Shown here: in pieces, positions 25,501-32,085 of the stretch
Layout of the letters: each line of letters starts with the position of its first letter
Position numbering within the stretch: position 1 is the stretch's first letter
Source: an uncultured bacterium
GTDB lineage: Bacteria > Verrucomicrobiota > Kiritimatiellia > RFP12 > UBA1067
Assembly: GCA_902761035.1 (NCBI GenBank)
Contig: CACWIW010000002.1
Span: forward strand, 1 to 64,000
Length of the DNA: 64,000 nt
Direction of reading: 5' to 3'
The notes under the pieces: generated by a model
Told to the model about the DNA's origin: nothing
Database searches by the model: none
Seen by the model: only the letters and a program-made list of their open reading frames with translations
Made by a program: the position numbers and the translations under genes

Positions 25501-25624
25501 CGGCGCGTCCGTTGGAAAGCACCACGCACCCGGCTTTATTCTCTATGGCGGACTTGGCCGCCCATGCCTGTACAGTCGTCATGGCCACGCACATCAGCGT
25601 AAGGAAATAACTTGTGGATCGCAT
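22589..25624 (-). CDS. GH36/clan-D-like glycoside hydrolase with NPCBM domain
   Basis: The 1011-residue secreted protein has signal peptide ...TVQAWAAKS. An N-terminal beta domain is followed by a barrel with RLEPDFYCYHDHGNTEQGW, MQGIKFDYPETGYN near residue 475 (clan-D nucleophile position) and AFLDERNLGE near 515 (acid/base region), as in alpha-galactosidase-like enzymes. Residues from about 895 form an NPCBM carbohydrate-binding module (GGMAIHGPGYATFARKTEW ... VVAVVGIDESQ). Two separate insertions of mobile palindromes lie in frame: 25060-25113 (encoding RRSRGDRPTTGTTGILPVDS) and 23100-23125 (encoding GRAVAPRPPR). Both sit between domains or in loops. Substrate could be alpha-galactose, alpha-fucose or another alpha-linked sugar. 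It is first in a four-gene operon. Confidence 0.8.
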   Translation of the reverse strand: MRSTSYFLTLMCVAMTTVQAWAAKSAIENKAGCVVLSNGRAAVSFNVANGTFTIRDAEGRVRLADAGVGATSVKRGAAFTAATDEVNDAFGHGARITFTVRDDTAGARWGFHDAGYAHPHSKGAWEPVYTYTLYDDSPALIASFGVNTPVWYRRRLMGATVVRGGKWLGERRSRGDRPTTGTTGILPVDSFVTINSAAGAEPAHLVPGLSRNSANGILVTGLVDGKRRTLVAGGLQYDAFGKMAELDDGTLTLYAADEVGVLVEPGTNQRFSADTFYIDAVTDDPFASAEAYGRAMRKANGADPNVYDFPLLCGWAVGALSRLGNINNAPALVKELDMANEKGFTKYSKVGVRLEPDFYCYHDHGNTEQGWYDDAHWAKYRHLRPPYETFAKWCAAIKARNGIPYTYIQVGMPSDDFAIAHRDWMLFNSTNRIERKHMHHRPYVTYDLSDKGMADHMLAVWKRLRKDGMQGIKFDYPETGYNTQGGFDDIHASATQVYRRYFALAREGLGKEAFLDERNLGECGRPCLDVTAGIVDTQRTWNDSNKFDPHMITTDGLRWFKMRTVFNYYPDSKAIHGLLEGVRRSMLTTVYLTSGRIELATSFRLFTPEMTHDLSRLYPEYREPFAARPIDAFKKGVANPTVYDLELAPTWHQVMLFNPEKKRATIKTALCGDRATDGALGLDPQAKWRVHSFWDDIYLGILGAGDALEIEMNGLECEMFRVTKAEARPQVVSTTRHVLQGWMDIADEKWDASSRILSGTAKHIANGTTESVVIAADTADGKVFPLVRAEVSPEDAAAGVKVCAVETNGTVRVALTVPQARAVKWRVAFGESYGRAVAPRPPRLSRPLPVEYLPQDPGPVPPVPQVRIETLKPARQKTGWGGGIRLGKGYDGEIRIQNSTYKGGMAIHGPGYATFARKTEWKRVVAVVGIDESQRVQNQSSVVFKIVGVGKDGKKEKELVTSPYMMFGGTERWHFNVALPDDVAFVKFVVTDGGDGDKSDHGDWAECGFLL
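23100..23125. repeat. REP1 palindrome copy b, inside the GH36-like gene
   Basis: GGCGGTCGCGGGGCGACC then GCCCTACC: opposite orientation to the copy at 7793. It is translated as GRAVAPRPPR at the junction before the NPCBM module. Confidence 0.95.
25060..25113. repeat. REP2 and REP1 palindromes side by side, inside the GH36-like gene
   Basis: CAACGGGCAAGATGCCCGTT with tail GTCCCAGT (REP2, 25060-25087) is directly followed by GGTAGGGC plus the GCGGTCGC/GCGACCGC arms (REP1 copy c, 25088-25113). REP2 recurs at 63702-63731. The pair is read through in frame. Confidence 0.92.
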
Positions 25625-25731
25625 CTTGATTTCTCTCTTCTCTACTTGAAACTTCTAGGGATTCCGTATTGGGACACGTCAAGTATACCAAAGAAGCCGC
25701 CCCCCGTCACCTCCAAAGACGCTTCACCGGG

Positions 25732-25759
25732 TTGACGCATCGGCGGGAAAGTGTATAAT
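25732..25759 (+). promoter_or_regulatory. Promoter of the phosphoribosyltransferase gene
   Basis: TTGACG (25732-25737), 16 bases, TATAAT (25754-25759). Transcription would begin at about 25766, one base from ATG 25767, giving a leaderless message. Confidence 0.75.
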
Positions 25760-25766
25760 GTCAGCC

Positions 25767-26306
25767 ATGGAAACGAAAGCGTATCTCGACCCGAAGGAAT
25801 ACCTTCACGATATCTGGCGTCTCGCGCGCCAAGTGTATGACAGCGACTGGCACCCGGACGTGCTGCTCGCCCTCTGGCGCGGTGGCGCAGCTCCCGGCGT
25901 GGCGGTCCACGAATTCCTAAATGTAAAGGGGCGTTCCCTCCGACACGCACCCGTCAAGTGCTCAAGTTACACCGGCATTGGCACGAGCGAAACCGAGGTG
26001 AAGTTCGACGAACACGCCGAACGCATGCTGGCGTCGCTCGCGCCAGGCACGAAGGTGCTAGTTGTGGACGACGTGTTCGACACCGGCCGCACCGCCGCGG
26101 CCGTCCATGATCGCATGGCCGCCGCCGGTTGCGAGATGCGCCTTGCATGCGTCTATTGGAAGCCGTCGAAGAACGTCACTTCCCTCGCCCCCGACTTCTT
26201 CGTGAAGAAACTGGAACAGTGGATCGTGTTTCCCCATGAGATCGAAGGCCTCACCCCAGAAGAGGTCGCGGTAAAGGATCCCGTGCTCGCAGAACTCATG
26301 AAATGA
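25767..26306 (+). CDS. Phosphoribosyltransferase (hypoxanthine/xanthine type)
   Basis: The 179-residue protein carries the PRPP-binding loop VLVVDDVFDTGRTAAAV near residue 100 and an N-terminal PDVLLALWRGGAAPGVAV, the usual type I PRTase layout. It resembles the small cytoplasmic xanthine/hypoxanthine PRTases that salvage purine bases with PRPP. The ATG at 25767 is chosen because the upstream ATG at 25758 lies inside the -10 hexamer. No ribosome-binding site is present, consistent with leaderless translation. The ending KDPVLAELMK is complete. Confidence 0.85.
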   Translation: METKAYLDPKEYLHDIWRLARQVYDSDWHPDVLLALWRGGAAPGVAVHEFLNVKGRSLRHAPVKCSSYTGIGTSETEVKFDEHAERMLASLAPGTKVLVVDDVFDTGRTAAAVHDRMAAAGCEMRLACVYWKPSKNVTSLAPDFFVKKLEQWIVFPHEIEGLTPEEVAVKDPVLAELMK

Positions 26307-26352
26307 GTTATGGTCGCGACAAGCCATTCATCCTAAAATCCTCGGTTGAAAG

Positions 26353-26531
26353 TCTCACGCAGAGGCGCAGAGAGGCGGAGAGCGCAGAGAAAGTTCAGAA
26401 ATCCGACGGAAAAGAAAACCATGAGAAGAAGATTCTCGGAAAGTTATTTCACCCAATTGGTGAAAACAAATACATATTCAAGCAATGGGATAACCTCTGC
26501 GAACTCTGCCTCTCCGCGCCTCTGCGTGAGA
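26353..26531. mobile_element. MITE-like element with ~39-bp inverted ends
   Basis: The left end (TCTCACGCAGAGGCGCAGAG...) and right end (...CTCCGCGCCTCTGCGTGAGA) are inverted copies over about 39 bases with few mismatches. The 179-base element has no credible gene; its middle holds a second palindrome TTTCACCCAATTGGTGAAA (26448-26465). It lies between the phosphoribosyltransferase and rpsU genes. The CACGCAGAGGCGCAGAG motif belongs to a type of repeat common in PVC genomes (from memory). Confidence 0.75.
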
Positions 26532-26618
26532 TATAACATGGAGTGGTAAAGCGCAATGAGGAATTTAGGTTTATATTGATATTTGTGTCAATTGTGAACA
26601 TTGAAGATTTGTGAACAT

Positions 26619-26654
26619 TGAAAAGGCCTCCGCACCGTTACGGGCGGAGGCCTT
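26619..26654 (-). terminator. Terminator of rpsU
   Basis: Arms AAGGCCTCCGC (26623-26633) and GCGGAGGCCTT (26644-26654) form a perfect 11-bp stem with a 10-base loop; on the minus strand it is followed by a short TTTT run. It lies 30 bases downstream of the rpsU stop. Confidence 0.8.
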
Positions 26655-26684
26655 CCAAAAAGGCAAAATGCCTGAAGTCGAGAA

Positions 26685-26885
26685 TTACATCTCAACCGAA
26701 CGACGACGCGAACGATTCCTGATGCGGGCGCGCGCAGACTTCTTGCGCGCCTTCACGCAGGGCTTCTCGAAATAGCGCTGGTCGCGAAGCGTCTTGATGA
26801 TCCCCTCCTTGTCGAGGATCTTCTTCAGCCGCTTGAGCGCACGTTCAACGGACTCGTTCTTCTTCAGCTTGAGCTGGATTGCCAT
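26685..26885 (-). CDS. rpsU: Ribosomal protein bS21
   Basis: The 66-residue protein has the bS21 pattern: LKLKKNESVERALKRLKKIL, then IIKTLRDQRYFEKPCVKA and a basic tail (KKSARARIRNRSRRRS). It binds the 30S subunit near the anti-Shine-Dalgarno region. A strong site (AAGGAGGTGAAAAAGGCAA) precedes the ATG, and a clear terminator follows. Confidence 0.95.
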   Translation of the reverse strand: MAIQLKLKKNESVERALKRLKKILDKEGIIKTLRDQRYFEKPCVKARKKSARARIRNRSRRRSVEM

Positions 26886-27026
26886 TTGCCTTTTTCACCT
26901 CCTTGGTCCTTCCGGCCCTTGGGGCGCCGAAAAGTGGGGAATAGTATATCAAAGCAGTCTGGGGCTTTCAACTCCAAACCTTACTGAATTTCATTTCGCG
27001 AAATTCGCAGAGTCACTTTGTGAAAA

Positions 27027-27560
27027 TTAGTAATTTTCTGGCTCAATCTGGAAGTAGGCCTTGGGGTGATCGCACACAGGGCATTTCTCGGGGGCCTGTT
27101 CGCCCTCGACGATTGCCCCGCAGTTGCGGCACTGCCAGCGGTTCTTTCCGATGCGCACCCACACCTCGCCCTTCTCGATGTTCGCGGCGAGCTTGCGGTA
27201 ACGCTCCTCGTGGTGCTTCTCGATCTCGGCGACCTGGGAGAAGAGGGACGCGAGCTTGTCGAAACCCTCGGCCTTCGCCTCCTCGGCGAAGCGCTTGTAC
27301 ATGTCGGTCCATTCCTCGTGCTCGCCTGCGGCGGCGGCAAGGAGGTTGGCCGGCGTGTCGCCGATGCCCTCAAGTGCCTTGAACCAGAGCTTCGCGTGCT
27401 CCTTCTCGTTCAGCGCCGTCTCCTGGAAGATGGCCGCGATCTGCTCGTAGCCGTCCTTCTTCGCACGGGAGGCGAAGTAGTCGTACTTGTTGCGCGCCTG
27501 AGACTCGCCGGCGAAAGCGGTCCAGAGGTTCTGCTCTGTCTTGGATCCTTTAAGTTCCAT
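27027..27560 (-). CDS. Rubrerythrin
   Basis: The protein has 177 residues from ATG 27560 (AGAAAGGAACACAACA upstream; a longer in-frame start at 27605 lacks a site). The ferritin-like diiron domain shows [30 protein letters not shown], and [15 protein letters not shown] (the two EXXH motifs), followed by a C-terminal rubredoxin module with [12 protein letters not shown] and [11 protein letters not shown] (CxxC pairs). Rubrerythrin reduces hydrogen peroxide in anaerobes, which fits an anaerobic host. Confidence 0.95.
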   Translation of the reverse strand: MELKGSKTEQNLWTAFAGESQARNKYDYFASRAKKDGYEQIAAIFQETALNEKEHAKLWFKALEGIGDTPANLLAAAAGEHEEWTDMYKRFAEEAKAEGFDKLASLFSQVAEIEKHHEERYRKLAANIEKGEVWVRIGKNRWQCRNCGAIVEGEQAPEKCPVCDHPKAYFQIEPENY

Positions 27561-27641
27561 TGTTGTGTTCCTTTCTGCCCGAGACTTACGGGCTGTGGGG
27601 CGCAATTTAACAAAAAAGCCCCATGTTAGGCAACGGTAATT

Positions 27642-28433
27642 TCAAGCTCCCCGACGCGGCAGGGGAAATGTGCCGCCAGCCACTTCGTCCACGTACTGCG
27701 CGAATGCCTTCTTCGCGTCGGCGGCGAGGTTCGCGAAGCGCTTGACAAACGACGGCACATGCCCCTCGTTGAGTCCGAGGAGATCGTGCATCACGAGCCA
27801 CTGCGCATCGCACACGGGACCCGCGCCGATGCCGATCGTGGGGATCTTCAGCGCGGCCGTGATTTCGGCTGCGAGTTCATCTGGCACGCACTCGAGCGTG
27901 ACGGCGAACGCGCCGGCGGCCTCCACGGCCTTCGCGTCCTCGAGTACCTGCAGCGCGGCCTCGCGCGTCTTGCCCTGCGTCTTGAAACCGCCGTAGGCGT
28001 TCACGCTCTGCGGCGTCATGCCAACGTGCGCGAGCACGGGGATGCCGGCGTCCGTCATGCGGCGGATGAGGCCGCACACGCGCGCGCCGCCCTCAAGCTT
28101 CACGCCGTCTGCGCCGACCTTCAGACACGCAACGGCGTTCGCCATCGCCGCATCGTCGCCGCACTGGTAGCTGCCGAAGGGCATGTCTGCGATCACGAGC
28201 GCATCCTTCGCCGCGCGCGCCACTGCCGCCGTGGCGGAGAGCGTCTCCTGCATCGACACGGGGAGCGTGGTCGAATAGCCAAGCGAAACCATGCCCATCG
28301 AATCGCCCACGAGGATGCATGGCACGCCCGCTTCGTCGGCCAAATGCGCGAAGCAGGCGTCGTATGCGGTGCAGCATCCGAGTTTACGGACGCCCTTCGC
28401 CGCCTTGAAAGTTGAGACTGTCCACTTTTTCAT
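27642..28433 (-). CDS. panB: 3-methyl-2-oxobutanoate hydroxymethyltransferase
   Basis: The 263-residue protein has the ketopantoate hydroxymethyltransferase motifs: CCTAYDACFAHLADEAG, ILVGDSMGMVSLGY, LVIADMPFGSYQCGDD, GADGVKLEGG, PVLAHVGMTPQSVN and IPTIGIGAGPVCDAQWLVMHD. It makes ketopantoate in pantothenate/CoA synthesis. The Met at 28433 is preferred; a TATACT -10 lies nine bases upstream (28448-28443), so the message may be almost leaderless. The upstream stop of the repeat protein is only 22 bases away. Confidence 0.95.
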   Translation of the reverse strand: MKKWTVSTFKAAKGVRKLGCCTAYDACFAHLADEAGVPCILVGDSMGMVSLGYSTTLPVSMQETLSATAAVARAAKDALVIADMPFGSYQCGDDAAMANAVACLKVGADGVKLEGGARVCGLIRRMTDAGIPVLAHVGMTPQSVNAYGGFKTQGKTREAALQVLEDAKAVEAAGAFAVTLECVPDELAAEITAALKIPTIGIGAGPVCDAQWLVMHDLLGLNEGHVPSFVKRFANLAADAKKAFAQYVDEVAGGTFPLPRRGA

Positions 28434-28455
28434 AGCGGCAATAGTATAGCACAAT

Positions 28456-28881
28456 CTACTTCTTTGTGCCGACCACGCGGCCCATGGCGTCGCGGTAGGT
28501 CGTCTTGCCGTAACGGTCCGTCGTGGCGGTACCCGTCACGCGCCCCATCGAGTCGCGGTAGGTCGTCTTGCCGTAGCTATCCGTGGTGGCTGTGCCCGTG
28601 GTGCGGCCCATGGAGTCGCGGAACGTCGTCTTGCCGTAGTTATCCGTGGTGGCACTTCCCTGGGTACGGCCCATCGAATCGCGGAACGTCGTCTTGCCGT
28701 AGCGGTCCTTGGTGGCAGACCCCTGGGTACGTCCCATGGAATCGCGGTAGGTCGTCTTCCCGTAGCGGTCTGTGGTGGCCGAGCCCTGGGTACGCCCCAT
28801 GGAATCGCGGTATGTTGCTGCGAACGCGCCGGTCGTCATAATGGACAGTGCCATCAGACAGATGATTCGGATGTAGTTCAT
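28456..28881 (-). CDS. Secreted 20-residue tandem-repeat protein
   Basis: After a signal peptide (IICLMALSIMTTGAFAAT) the mature protein is only repeats: six units of about 20 residues built on YRDSMGRTQGSATTDRYGKT, with later units drifting to TTGTATTDS and VTGTATTD and the last ending AMGRVVGTKK. At DNA level these are ~60-base tandem repeats. GGAGACAAGCC precedes ATG 28881. Similar RDxxGRxxGTA repeats occur in uncharacterised secreted proteins and recall the glycine/tyrosine strands of YD/RHS repeats. Function is unknown; a small beta-solenoid or filament is a guess. Confidence 0.8.
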   Translation of the reverse strand: MNYIRIICLMALSIMTTGAFAATYRDSMGRTQGSATTDRYGKTTYRDSMGRTQGSATKDRYGKTTFRDSMGRTQGSATTDNYGKTTFRDSMGRTTGTATTDSYGKTTYRDSMGRVTGTATTDRYGKTTYRDAMGRVVGTKK

Positions 28882-28967
28882 GGCTTGTCTCCTTTTTTAC
28901 AGTTCAAGTGTGTTAGGATTTCCCACCTGACGCATCTGACACAAAAATCTCAACTTACGAAAAAAAA

Positions 28968-29504
28968 TCACAGCGCCTCCTCCTGAGACTGGAGGAACTC
29001 GCGTGCGAGGGATATGCCCTCGATGGATTCAAGGCCGCCAACGGCCTCTGCGAGTTCAAGACGCGAAATGGAATATTCCTCCGTGCCTTTCCGGTGGGTG
29101 AAAGTAAGGTCGAAGTCGCCTGGGTAGTTGAAGAGCATGAGAATTGTCTCGGCGAGGTCGCCCATCGGCGGCAAATCAATGTGCGTGGCGGAGAAGGAAT
29201 AGTGCAGCTCCGTACCCACGCCCTTCTGCGATGTGAGGCTCACCGCGCCGTCCGTCGACTCGCAGAGCTGCTTGAGAATCGGCAGTCCGAGGCCTACCTT
29301 GCGCTTGTCGTGCTTGCCCGCCTCGGTGTAGAACGGGTTGAACGCGCGCGCCTGCGTGGCCTCGTCCATTCCCTTCCCGTCGTCCTTGATCGTTACGGCG
29401 ATGGTCGTGCCATCCTCGACGAGCGTGAGCGTGACGTGCTTTGCTCCTGCCTCGATTGAGTTCTGCGCCGTATCGGCGATGACATCTGCCAGTGTCGCGT
29501 GCAT
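28968..29504 (-). CDS. Histidine-kinase-like ATPase (GHKL) protein
   Basis: ATG 29504 (GAAAGGAACTGGCATA upstream) gives 178 residues. It is a bare GHKL ATP-binding domain: IADTAQNSIEAGAKHV (N box), IKDDGKGMDEATQARAF (G1) and KRKVGLGLPILKQLCEST (G2), with no dimerisation or sensor part and a C-terminal extension of about 60 residues. Last gene of the DRTGG/CBS/PHP operon. Proteins of this kind occur with FeFe-hydrogenase clusters and may act as anti-sigma-type or signalling ATPases; the partner is not in the window. Confidence 0.82.
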   Translation of the reverse strand: MHATLADVIADTAQNSIEAGAKHVTLTLVEDGTTIAVTIKDDGKGMDEATQARAFNPFYTEAGKHDKRKVGLGLPILKQLCESTDGAVSLTSQKGVGTELHYSFSATHIDLPPMGDLAETILMLFNYPGDFDLTFTHRKGTEEYSISRLELAEAVGGLESIEGISLAREFLQSQEEAL

Positions 29505-29518
29505 TATGCCAGTTCCTT

Positions 29519-30250
29519 TCAAAAAGTCGTAAGACGTGGTGAGAGGCGCGTCGCACGTGCGGCAAAAGCCTCCTTGAGATCCGCCGTAGTGAACGCAGGG
29601 AGGTCGGCCTCGGTCCACACGCGCGCCACGTCGTCGAGGTTGTGCGCGTCGGAGCTGCGCGTCACGGCGTAGCCCTCCGCCTTCGGAATCCAGATGGTTT
29701 CATCCGCCGTGCGCGAAAGTTCCACGGCGTCGAACGCGCCATCCGAGGGGATATTGCCGAGCTGGGAGTAAACCGAGAACGCGCTGCGGTCGATGTGCGC
29801 GGCGAGGTATATGCCGCCGAGTTCGTGGCATTTCGCAGAAACCTCCGGGATCGTCTTGCGGCAGCCCATCGCGAGGATGCGCCACTCCATCTCCACGATG
29901 TCGTCGTCCCACGTGACGACTGGCTGGTCGCCAAACGTCTCCGGGTCGTTCACGCGCTTGGGCATCGCGGCATACACCCAGTCCGTCATCGTGAGCGCCT
30001 GTTCCGTGGTGTCGAATAGGGCGAGCGTATGGACTTCCTCGGCGGTGCAGACCTCAAGTCCAAAGAGACAGGCGATGCCCGCGCGGCGCGCGCACTCGGC
30101 GATCGCCGGCGTGTTGCGCGCGCTCTGGTGGTCCGTGAGCGCGATGCCGCCCATGCCGGCTTCTACGGCGCGCTTCACGATCTCGGACGGCGACATCTCC
30201 AGGTTCGCGCACGGCGAGAGGCAACTGTGGATATGGAGGTCGAACTTCAC
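29519..30250 (-). CDS. PHP-domain metal-dependent phosphoesterase
   Basis: The 243-residue PHP domain opens with FDLHIHSCLSPCANLEMSP, then GMGGIALTDHQSARNTPAI, LFGLEVCTAEEVHTLALF, IYLAAHIDRSAFSVYSQLG and YAVTRSSDAHNLDDV, the usual His/Asp metal ligands. The start is GTG 30250, directly after the previous stop, without a clear ribosome-binding site, so translation is coupled. Family members hydrolyse phosphoesters such as small nucleotides or sugar phosphates. Here it belongs to the signalling operon. Confidence 0.88.
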   Translation of the reverse strand: MKFDLHIHSCLSPCANLEMSPSEIVKRAVEAGMGGIALTDHQSARNTPAIAECARRAGIACLFGLEVCTAEEVHTLALFDTTEQALTMTDWVYAAMPKRVNDPETFGDQPVVTWDDDIVEMEWRILAMGCRKTIPEVSAKCHELGGIYLAAHIDRSAFSVYSQLGNIPSDGAFDAVELSRTADETIWIPKAEGYAVTRSSDAHNLDDVARVWTEADLPAFTTADLKEAFAARATRLSPRLTTF

Positions 30251-30252
30251 GG

Positions 30253-30588
30253 TCAGTGTTCGGAGGGAGGGAGTGCGGATAGGGCGAGCGCAACCGCATA
30301 CTGCGAGAGCGGCGTGATGATGATTGCCACGCCTTCGCGCGCGGCGGCCTCTGCCATGTCCGGCGGCACGGGCCTGTTATGGCACAGCACGATCACCGCG
30401 CAGCCCACAAGCGTGCAAACCGCTATGGCATTAAGGTGGTTCTGGATCGTCACGAGCACGCAGTCTTCGCCCGCGTGGCCCATGACATCCGAAAGCAGGT
30501 CGCCCACGTACACGCCGGTGGCGGACGCATCTTCCACGTTCACCGCAATGGTGCCCTTCACCGCAGAGCAGATTTCGGCAGCCGTCAT
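30253..30588 (-). CDS. DRTGG-domain protein (second copy)
   Basis: The 111-residue single DRTGG domain contains VYVGDLLSDVMGHAG, VLVTIQNHLNAIAVC, CAVIVLCHNRPVP and EGVAIIITPLSQYAVALAL. The related gene at 31667-32014 has the same plan (VVANDLMSDVLLNDA). GGAAGGAGGTGCACA before its ATG is encoded in the C-terminus of the CBS gene, and the two genes overlap by ATGA. DRTGG domains bind nucleotides or small ligands in some CBS-linked proteins; the role here is unproven. Confidence 0.82.
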   Translation of the reverse strand: MTAAEICSAVKGTIAVNVEDASATGVYVGDLLSDVMGHAGEDCVLVTIQNHLNAIAVCTLVGCAVIVLCHNRPVPPDMAEAAAREGVAIIITPLSQYAVALALSALPPSEH

Positions 30589-31643
30589 TGTGCACCTCCT
30601 TCCTGAGACGGCGGTCGCGGGGCGACCGCCCTACCGTCGGCCGCTTCCGGCGGGTTGAGGTTGAACGTACACGTGACCTTCGTGAACTTGCCCACCTCGC
30701 TCTCGATATTGAAGGAGTCGGCTACGCGCTTGGAGTTGGAAAGACCCATGCCCGCGCCGAAGCCAAGCGAGCGGATCCAGTCGTTCGCGGTGGACGTGCC
30801 GTCACGGCAGGCCCACTCGATATCGGGAATGCCGGGGCCGCGGTCCTTCGCGGTGATGGTGATTGTGTCGTCAGAGATAAGCAGCACTAGCACGCCGCCG
30901 TGCGAGTGGATGCAGATGTTGATTTCCAGTTCGTAGGAGGCCACGGCCACACGGCGAGCGATGGAACGCGCCACCTTGCGCTCGCGCAGGATGCCCTTGA
31001 TGTCATTCGCGGCGTGTCCGGCGCGGGAGAGGTCGTTGCGCACCACGGCCCACTCGCGGCGGAAGTAGTGTTCGCCGGTGGCGTGCGTGGGCGCGTTGTT
31101 CGAGGTCTTGCGCTCGAGCTTGCGGATCTCCACGGAGAGCTCGTAGAGGAGCGCGCGCATCACGTCGCGCTGCGAGAGGATGCCCACGAGCTTGCGGTTT
31201 GAATCGAGCACCGGGAACCGGCCGTAGGTGTAGTTGTTGAAGTAGCGCAGCGCGAAGGAGATCGGCATGCCAGCTTCCAGCACCACGAGGTTGCACGCCA
31301 TGTGCTTCTCGCAGGTGTCCTCGATCCAGCCGTTGTCGAGCGCGTTGATGATGTCGTTCACGGAAACGATTCCGTAGAGACGCCCTTCCTCGCATACGGG
31401 CAGGCCCGAGATGCGGTTCTCGCGCATGAGCCGCTGCGCTTCGCGCAGGGAGGTATCGCGCGAGACGGCAATGATCTTCCGCTTCATCACGTCGCGCACC
31501 TTGAAGCGCTGCAGGAGCTCCATGATGATCACGCTCGAGTCGCCGCCGAGCGCCTTCGGATCGAGAGGCGGCGTCTTGGCGAGGATCTCGTCGTCGTTCG
31601 TCTGCTGTCCCTGCAGGATCGTGGGGGAGTAGCCGTTGTCCAT
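30585..31643 (-). CDS. CBS-pair protein with anti-sigma-type ATPase domain
   Basis: ATG 31643 has GGAGGGTACG just upstream; a further ATG at 31670 overlaps the previous stop and is a possible alternative. Residues about 35-180 form a CBS pair (VRDVMKRKIIAVSRDTSLRE..., MRENRISGLPVCEEG, YGRFPVLDSNRKLVGILSQRDVM). Residues about 195-320 form a GHKL ATPase of the serine-kinase/anti-sigma type (ASYELEINICIHSHGG, DRGPGIPDIEWACRDG, GAGMGLSNSKRVAD). CBS pairs sense adenosine nucleotides. The last residues GRAVAPRPPSQEGGAQ come from an inserted REP1 palindrome (30610-30635). Confidence 0.85.
   Translation of the reverse strand: MDNGYSPTILQGQQTNDDEILAKTPPLDPKALGGDSSVIIMELLQRFKVRDVMKRKIIAVSRDTSLREAQRLMRENRISGLPVCEEGRLYGIVSVNDIINALDNGWIEDTCEKHMACNLVVLEAGMPISFALRYFNNYTYGRFPVLDSNRKLVGILSQRDVMRALLYELSVEIRKLERKTSNNAPTHATGEHYFRREWAVVRNDLSRAGHAANDIKGILRERKVARSIARRVAVASYELEINICIHSHGGVLVLLISDDTITITAKDRGPGIPDIEWACRDGTSTANDWIRSLGFGAGMGLSNSKRVADSFNIESEVGKFTKVTCTFNLNPPEAADGRAVAPRPPSQEGGAQ
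30610..30635. repeat. REP1 palindrome copy d, at the end of the CBS/ATPase gene
   Basis: GGCGGTCGCGGGGCGACC then GCCCTACC, same orientation as 23100. It encodes the C-terminal tail of one gene and ends about 20 bases before the start of the next. Confidence 0.95.
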
Positions 31644-31666
31644 GTCCGTACCCTCCGGCGCGCCGT

Positions 31667-32014
31667 TCAACCGCGCTCCTCGGCGAGGAAGGCGTCGTGC
31701 ATGCGCACGCAGGCGTCGTATTTCGAGAGCGGGCTCGATACGAGCGGCACGCCGAGGTCGGCCGCCACCTTGAGCATCGTCTCGGAGAGCGGCTTCGCGT
31801 TGTGCACCACAACGCCCATCGCGCCCACGATGTGGGCAGTGCGTATGGCCTGGTCGCTCGCGAGCGATGTGATCAGGAGGATGTCGTCCGCATCGTTCAG
31901 CAACACGTCGCTCATGAGGTCGTTCGCCACCACGGCGCCTACGGCGCGCGGGCTCGTGCCGTCACCGGCCATCAGCTTGCCGTTGAGAATCTTCACCACG
32001 TCGGCTATCGTCAT
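31667..32014 (-). CDS. DRTGG-domain protein (first copy)
   Basis: ATG 32014 (TGAAAGGAACCATACG upstream) gives 115 residues: MTIADVVKILNGKLMAG, AVGAVVANDLMSDVLLND, ILLITSLASDQAIRTAHIV, GVVVHNAKPLSE and LGVPLVSSPLSKYDACVRM. It is the first gene of the five-gene operon and is paralogous to the copy at 30253-30588. In Clostridia, Thermotogae and others such pairs accompany FeFe-hydrogenase and HymAB-type subunits (from memory); none is in this window. Confidence 0.82.
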   Translation of the reverse strand: MTIADVVKILNGKLMAGDGTSPRAVGAVVANDLMSDVLLNDADDILLITSLASDQAIRTAHIVGAMGVVVHNAKPLSETMLKVAADLGVPLVSSPLSKYDACVRMHDAFLAEERG

Positions 32015-32085
32015 CGTATGGTTCCTTTCAGTTCGGGGTACACGCACATTATCCCATAAATTCGGCATGTTAGGCAACCCTAATC

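Noticed and set aside
23414-25735. 773-codon plus-strand open frame opposite the GH36-like gene
   Set aside because: Composition of an antisense shadow; it runs past the real gene's start into the divergent promoter region.
28456-28881. 60-bp repeats considered as a CRISPR array
   Set aside because: There are no unique spacers; the whole unit is translated as a conserved 20-residue repeat behind a signal peptide.
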